Assembly: GCF_017355985.1 (NCBI RefSeq)
Contig: NZ_JAFIQU010000018.1
Location: forward strand, 1-49,191
Direction of reading: 5' to 3'
From: Arenibaculum pallidiluteum
Lineage (GTDB): Bacteria; Pseudomonadota; Alphaproteobacteria; Azospirillales; Azospirillaceae
DNA: 49,191 nt
Shown here: positions 46,177 to 49,191 of the stretch, in pieces
Numbering within the stretch: the first letter of the stretch is position 1
How the letters are laid out: each line of letters opens with the position of its first letter
Notes under the pieces: generated by a model
The model's input: the letters and a program-made list of their open reading frames with translations, nothing else
Databases searched by the model: none
Told to the model about the DNA's origin: nothing
Made by a program: the position numbers and the translations under genes

Positions 46177-47244
46177 ATGACCTCCGCCGTCGAACTCGAC
46201 CACGTCACCGTCCGCTTCGGAGCCTTCACGGCCGTCCAGGACGCAACGCTGTCCATCGAGGCCGGGGAGTTCTTCAGCTTCCTCGGTCCGTCGGGATGCG
46301 GGAAGACCACGCTGCTCCGCACGATCTCGGGCTTCATAGAGCCGAGCGAGGGGCAGGTCCGGATCGGCGGGACCGACATGCGGGGTCTCGGCCCCAACCG
46401 GCGGCCGACGGCACTGATCTTCCAGAACCTCGCGCTCTTCCCGATGATGAGCGTCGCCGAGAACATCGCCTATGGGCTGCGGGTGCGCGGCGTCTCCAGA
46501 TCCGCGCGGCGGGAAGTCGCCGAGCGGCTGCTCGATCTGATCGCGCTGCCGGGCCACGCGGACAAGCGCGTCGACGAGCTGTCGGGCGGGCAGAAGCAGC
46601 GCGTCGCCATCGCCCGGGCGCTCGCGGTCGAGCCCAAGGTGCTGCTTCTGGACGAGCCGCTCTCGGCCCTCGACCTCAAGCTCCGCCAGCACATGCGCAA
46701 CGAGCTGAGGGCGATCCAGCGCCGCGTCGGCATCACCTTCATCTACATCACCCACGACCAGGGCGAGGCGCTGGCGATGTCGGACCGCATCGCGGTGATG
46801 AACCGGGGCGTGATCGAGCAGGTCGCCGACGGGCGCACCCTGTACGAGGCGCCCCGGACGGCCTTCGTCGCGTCCTTCGTCGGCGAGAACAACGCCTTCG
46901 TAGGCACCGTCGCCGAGGCCGACCGGGACAGGGCGCTGGTGACCACGGCGGCCGGGCCGCTCAGCGGCCGCAACCTGCGCAACCTGATGCGGACATCCGA
47001 GGCCGTCCTGTTCGTGCGCCCCGAGGCCGTCGTGCTGGGCGAGGGACCGCTGACCGGCCGGGCGACAGAGGTCGCCTACGAAGGGATCCTGACCCACGCC
47101 ACGTTCGAGCTCGACGGCGGCGGGCGGATGACGGCGACGATCCCGCGGGGCGCGCCGGTGCCCAAGCCCGGCGCCGCGGTGCGGCTCGGCTACGATCCCG
47201 CCGACGCGCTGGTCCTTCCCCGCGAAGGCTTCGCCCATGCATAG
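46177..47244 (+). CDS. Polyamine-type ABC importer ATP-binding protein (PotA-like)
   Basis: A 355-residue ATPase. Walker A GPSGCGKTT (about 38-46), Q loop IFQNLALFPMMSVAENIAYGL, signature LSGGQKQRVAIARAL, Walker B VLLLDEPLSALDLKLRQHMRNEL and switch YITHDQGEALAMSDR are intact. A TOBE domain follows (VLFVRPEAVVLGEGPLTGRATEVAYEG). The 3' end overlaps the first permease by eight bases. The RQHMRNELRAIQRRVGITFIYITHDQ stretch is the PotA-type helical domain. Confidence 0.94.
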   Translation: MTSAVELDHVTVRFGAFTAVQDATLSIEAGEFFSFLGPSGCGKTTLLRTISGFIEPSEGQVRIGGTDMRGLGPNRRPTALIFQNLALFPMMSVAENIAYGLRVRGVSRSARREVAERLLDLIALPGHADKRVDELSGGQKQRVAIARALAVEPKVLLLDEPLSALDLKLRQHMRNELRAIQRRVGITFIYITHDQGEALAMSDRIAVMNRGVIEQVADGRTLYEAPRTAFVASFVGENNAFVGTVAEADRDRALVTTAAGPLSGRNLRNLMRTSEAVLFVRPEAVVLGEGPLTGRATEVAYEGILTHATFELDGGGRMTATIPRGAPVPKPGAAVRLGYDPADALVLPREGFAHA

Positions 47245-48256
47245 CTCGGTGGGCCACTGGCTGATCCTGGCGCTGCCGGTCGCGGTCGTCCTCTTCTATG
47301 CCGCCATGGCCCTGCTGGACCGGCGGCGCGCCCCGGGGGCACGCCCGGTTTCCTTCGTGCAGCGCAACGGCATCGCGGTCTCGACCTATCTGGTGGTCGC
47401 GGTCGGCGTCTGGACGGTGCTGCTGATCGTGCTGCCGCAGCTTTATATGATCGACCTGTCCTTCCGCCCGCGGTTGCCGCCGACCCAGATGGGCGGCCCG
47501 AACGACGTCTACACGCTCGAGAACTACCGCTTCTTCCTGTACGGCTCGACCCGCTCCACCGCGGCCTGGAACACGATCCACCTGAAGGCCTTTGCGTTGA
47601 CCATCCTGGCCTCGGTGGCGATCACATTCCTGAACCTGCTGCTCTGCTATCCCATCGCCTTCTACATGGCGAAGGCGGCATCGACGACGCGCATGCGGCT
47701 GCTGATGCTGATGCTGATCGCGCCGTACTGGGTGAACGAGATCCTCAGGGCGTTTGCGATCCGCGTGCTGCTGGCCTCGTCCGGGGTGGTCAACCAGGCG
47801 CTGATGGGGCTCGGTTTGGTCTCGGAGCCCGTCGATTTCCTGGGCCTCGACCTCGGCCTCTATGCCGGGCTGTCCTACGCCTACCTGCTGATGATGGTGT
47901 TCCCGCTCTACAACGCCATCGAAAGCCTGGACCGCAACCAGATCGAGGCCGCGCGCGACCTCGGCGGCCCGTGGTGGCACATCCACCTCTTCGTCGTGGT
48001 GCCGCATGCCAAGCCCGGGATCGCCTCGGGCTGCACGCTTGTCTTCATGCTGACGGCGGGTGCGCTGGCGGCGCCGCAGATCCTGGGCGGGCCGCGAACG
48101 CTGTGGTTCACGCCCATCGTCTACGACCGCTTCTACCAAGCCTTCAACTGGCCCCAGGGGGCGGCCTACGCCTTCCTGCTGCTGGTGGCCTGCATCGTCT
48201 TCGTGCTCGCGACCATGCGGGTCTGCCGCCTGAGCCTCGGGGAGATCACGCGATGA
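47237..48256 (+). CDS. Polyamine-type ABC importer permease (PotB/PotH-like)
   Basis: A 339-residue membrane protein with six core helices plus an extra N-terminal one (WLILALPVAVVLFYAAMALL). EAA loop: EAARDLGGPWWHIHLFVVVPHAKPGIASG (about 236-264). YPIAFYMAKAASTTRMRLLMLMLIAPYWVNEILRAFAIRVLL is the typical PotB/H segment. Starts by an eight-base overlap with the ATPase and ends by ATGA overlap with the next permease. Confidence 0.93.
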   Translation: MHSSVGHWLILALPVAVVLFYAAMALLDRRRAPGARPVSFVQRNGIAVSTYLVVAVGVWTVLLIVLPQLYMIDLSFRPRLPPTQMGGPNDVYTLENYRFFLYGSTRSTAAWNTIHLKAFALTILASVAITFLNLLLCYPIAFYMAKAASTTRMRLLMLMLIAPYWVNEILRAFAIRVLLASSGVVNQALMGLGLVSEPVDFLGLDLGLYAGLSYAYLLMMVFPLYNAIESLDRNQIEAARDLGGPWWHIHLFVVVPHAKPGIASGCTLVFMLTAGALAAPQILGGPRTLWFTPIVYDRFYQAFNWPQGAAYAFLLLVACIVFVLATMRVCRLSLGEITR

Positions 48257-49191
48257 CGTCCCAGGCGGTCAATCGATGGCTGGTGCGGTTCTACATCCTG
48301 GTCTTCCTCCTCTATCTCTTCGGCCCGTTGGCCGTGATGGGCGTCACGGCCTTCAACAGCGCCAGCTATCCCTCGGTCGTGCCGTTCGAGGGCTTCACGC
48401 TGAACTGGTTCGCAACCCTGCTGCGCGACCAGGAGGTGATGCTGGGCCTGCGCACGAGCCTCTGGGTCGGGCTGCTGGTGGTGCTGGTCTCTGTACCCAT
48501 CGGCCTGGCTGGCGCGATCGTGCTGACGCAGGTCTACGCACGGGCCCGCGGCTTCTACTATCTCGTGGTGGTGTCGCCGGTGCTCACCCCCGGGGTCATC
48601 ATCGGCATCTCGACGGTGGTGTTCTGGCGCGACGTGACAGGGGCCACCGGGCTGCGCTTCCTGTACGACGGCATCGTGATGACCGTGCTCGCCCAGGCGA
48701 GCTTCATCTCGGCCTACTGCATGCTGATCCTGCTGGCCCGCCTGCAGCGCTTCGACCGCGCGCAGGAGGAGGCGGCGCTGGACCTCGGCGCCAGCCACGC
48801 GCAGGTGTTCCGCCACGTCCTGCTGCCGTTCCTGCGCCCGGCGATCTTCTCGGCCGCCGTGCTGGCCTTCCTATCCTCCTTCGAGAACTACAACACGACG
48901 ACCTTCGCGATCCTGGCCGAGAAGACGCTGACGACCGTCCTCGCCGGCCGAGTGCGGCAGGGCACGACGCCCGCCATCAGCGCCCTCGCGGTCCTGATCG
49001 TGGCTGTCACCGTCCTGGGCGCCGTCGCCTACGAGATCCTGAAGCGGCGGGAGGAGGCGCGGGCCCGGCGCCGGCGCGAAGCCGCCGAGGCCGTGGACGC
49101 GCAATCGGCCTCCGCGCTGGTCACGCCCGCCGACGCGCCGGTGCCGGCCCGTCCGGCGCAGCCCAATGCGCAGCCCGCGGCAGAAGCCCAG
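48253..49191 (+). CDS. Polyamine-type ABC importer permease (PotC/PotI-like), truncated by window end
   Basis: Open from the ATG at 48253 to the right edge, 313 codons with no stop, so the 3' end lies outside. Six transmembrane segments fall in the first 265 residues. EAA loop: EEAALDLGASHAQVFRHVLLPFLRPAIFSAAV. SSFENYNTTTFAILAEKTLTTVLAGRVRQGTTPAISALA is the PotC-type C-terminal pore. After residue about 270 comes an atypical Ala/Arg/Pro-rich cytosolic tail (KRREEARARRRREAAE, then TPADAPVPARPAQPNAQPA) longer than usual for PotC. The start overlaps the PotB-type gene by ATGA. Confidence 0.92.
   Translation, partial: MTSQAVNRWLVRFYILVFLLYLFGPLAVMGVTAFNSASYPSVVPFEGFTLNWFATLLRDQEVMLGLRTSLWVGLLVVLVSVPIGLAGAIVLTQVYARARGFYYLVVVSPVLTPGVIIGISTVVFWRDVTGATGLRFLYDGIVMTVLAQASFISAYCMLILLARLQRFDRAQEEAALDLGASHAQVFRHVLLPFLRPAIFSAAVLAFLSSFENYNTTTFAILAEKTLTTVLAGRVRQGTTPAISALAVLIVAVTVLGAVAYEILKRREEARARRRREAAEAVDAQSASALVTPADAPVPARPAQPNAQPAAEAQ

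Noticed and set aside
44794..47238. 814-codon minus-strand open frame across the PotD/PotA-type genes
   Set aside because: No recognisable domain; the + strand frames in the same region encode clear binding-protein and ATPase motifs.

Overview
The window is GC-rich chromosomal DNA from what looks like a free-living alphaproteobacterium. Evidence is the extreme third-position GC, which leaves long spurious ORFs open opposite real genes, and the family content: HWE-type histidine kinase, GlgE fused to a second GH13 module, an AhpC/AhpD pair, a PHA-system protein, LysE/RhtB exporters and several polyamine-type ABC systems. A Rhodospirillales-like relative is my best guess, because the chemosensory cluster matches the layout I know from the Che3 system of Rhodospirillum centenum. 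I saw no phage, insertion sequence, CRISPR array, rRNA or tRNA.

Layout. 1-2.7 kb: tail of an unknown gene, then (minus) a BMP-type ABC ATPase and its binding protein, with no permease genes. 2.9-9.98 kb: TrhA/hemolysin III, a lone receiver protein, an iron alcohol dehydrogenase, TerB-like and OsmC, a LysE exporter, an NTF2-like protein, and a sorbosone-dehydrogenase-like enzyme paired with a diheme cytochrome c. 10.1-14.4 kb: acyl-CoA synthetase, Tat-exported kelch protein, two LysE/RhtB exporters. 14.5-17.8 kb: ahpC-ahpD with a palindromic operator candidate, and the Kup potassium transporter.

17.9-27.7 kb is the centrepiece. Eight genes, most joined by 1-4 base overlaps, form a Wsp/Che3-type chemosensory system: receiver, CheW, CheR with TPRs, second CheW, transmembrane MCP, CheA with a C-terminal receiver, CheB, and REC-REC-PAS-HWE kinase. 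The output is therefore a second histidine kinase rather than a flagellar CheY or a diguanylate cyclase. Its second receiver has lost the phosphoacceptor aspartate.

28.1-32.9 kb: ABC importer operon (ATPase, binding protein, two permeases) ending in a metallo-beta-lactamase-fold hydrolase. 32.9-36.3 kb: TetR regulator divergent from a 55-residue protein gene, with a strong promoter and palindromes between them; TrkH; PPK2. 36.4-39.7 kb: a 1110-residue double-GH13/GlgE protein. 39.8-42.3 kb: an MCP behind a lone amino-acid-type binding protein. 42.5-44.7 kb: PHA-system protein, EamA exporter, TauE/SafE protein. 44.9-49.2 kb: a polyamine-type ABC importer operon whose last permease runs off the window.

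Several convergent gene pairs end in perfect inverted repeats that contain or abut both stop codons, apparently serving as compact two-way terminators.
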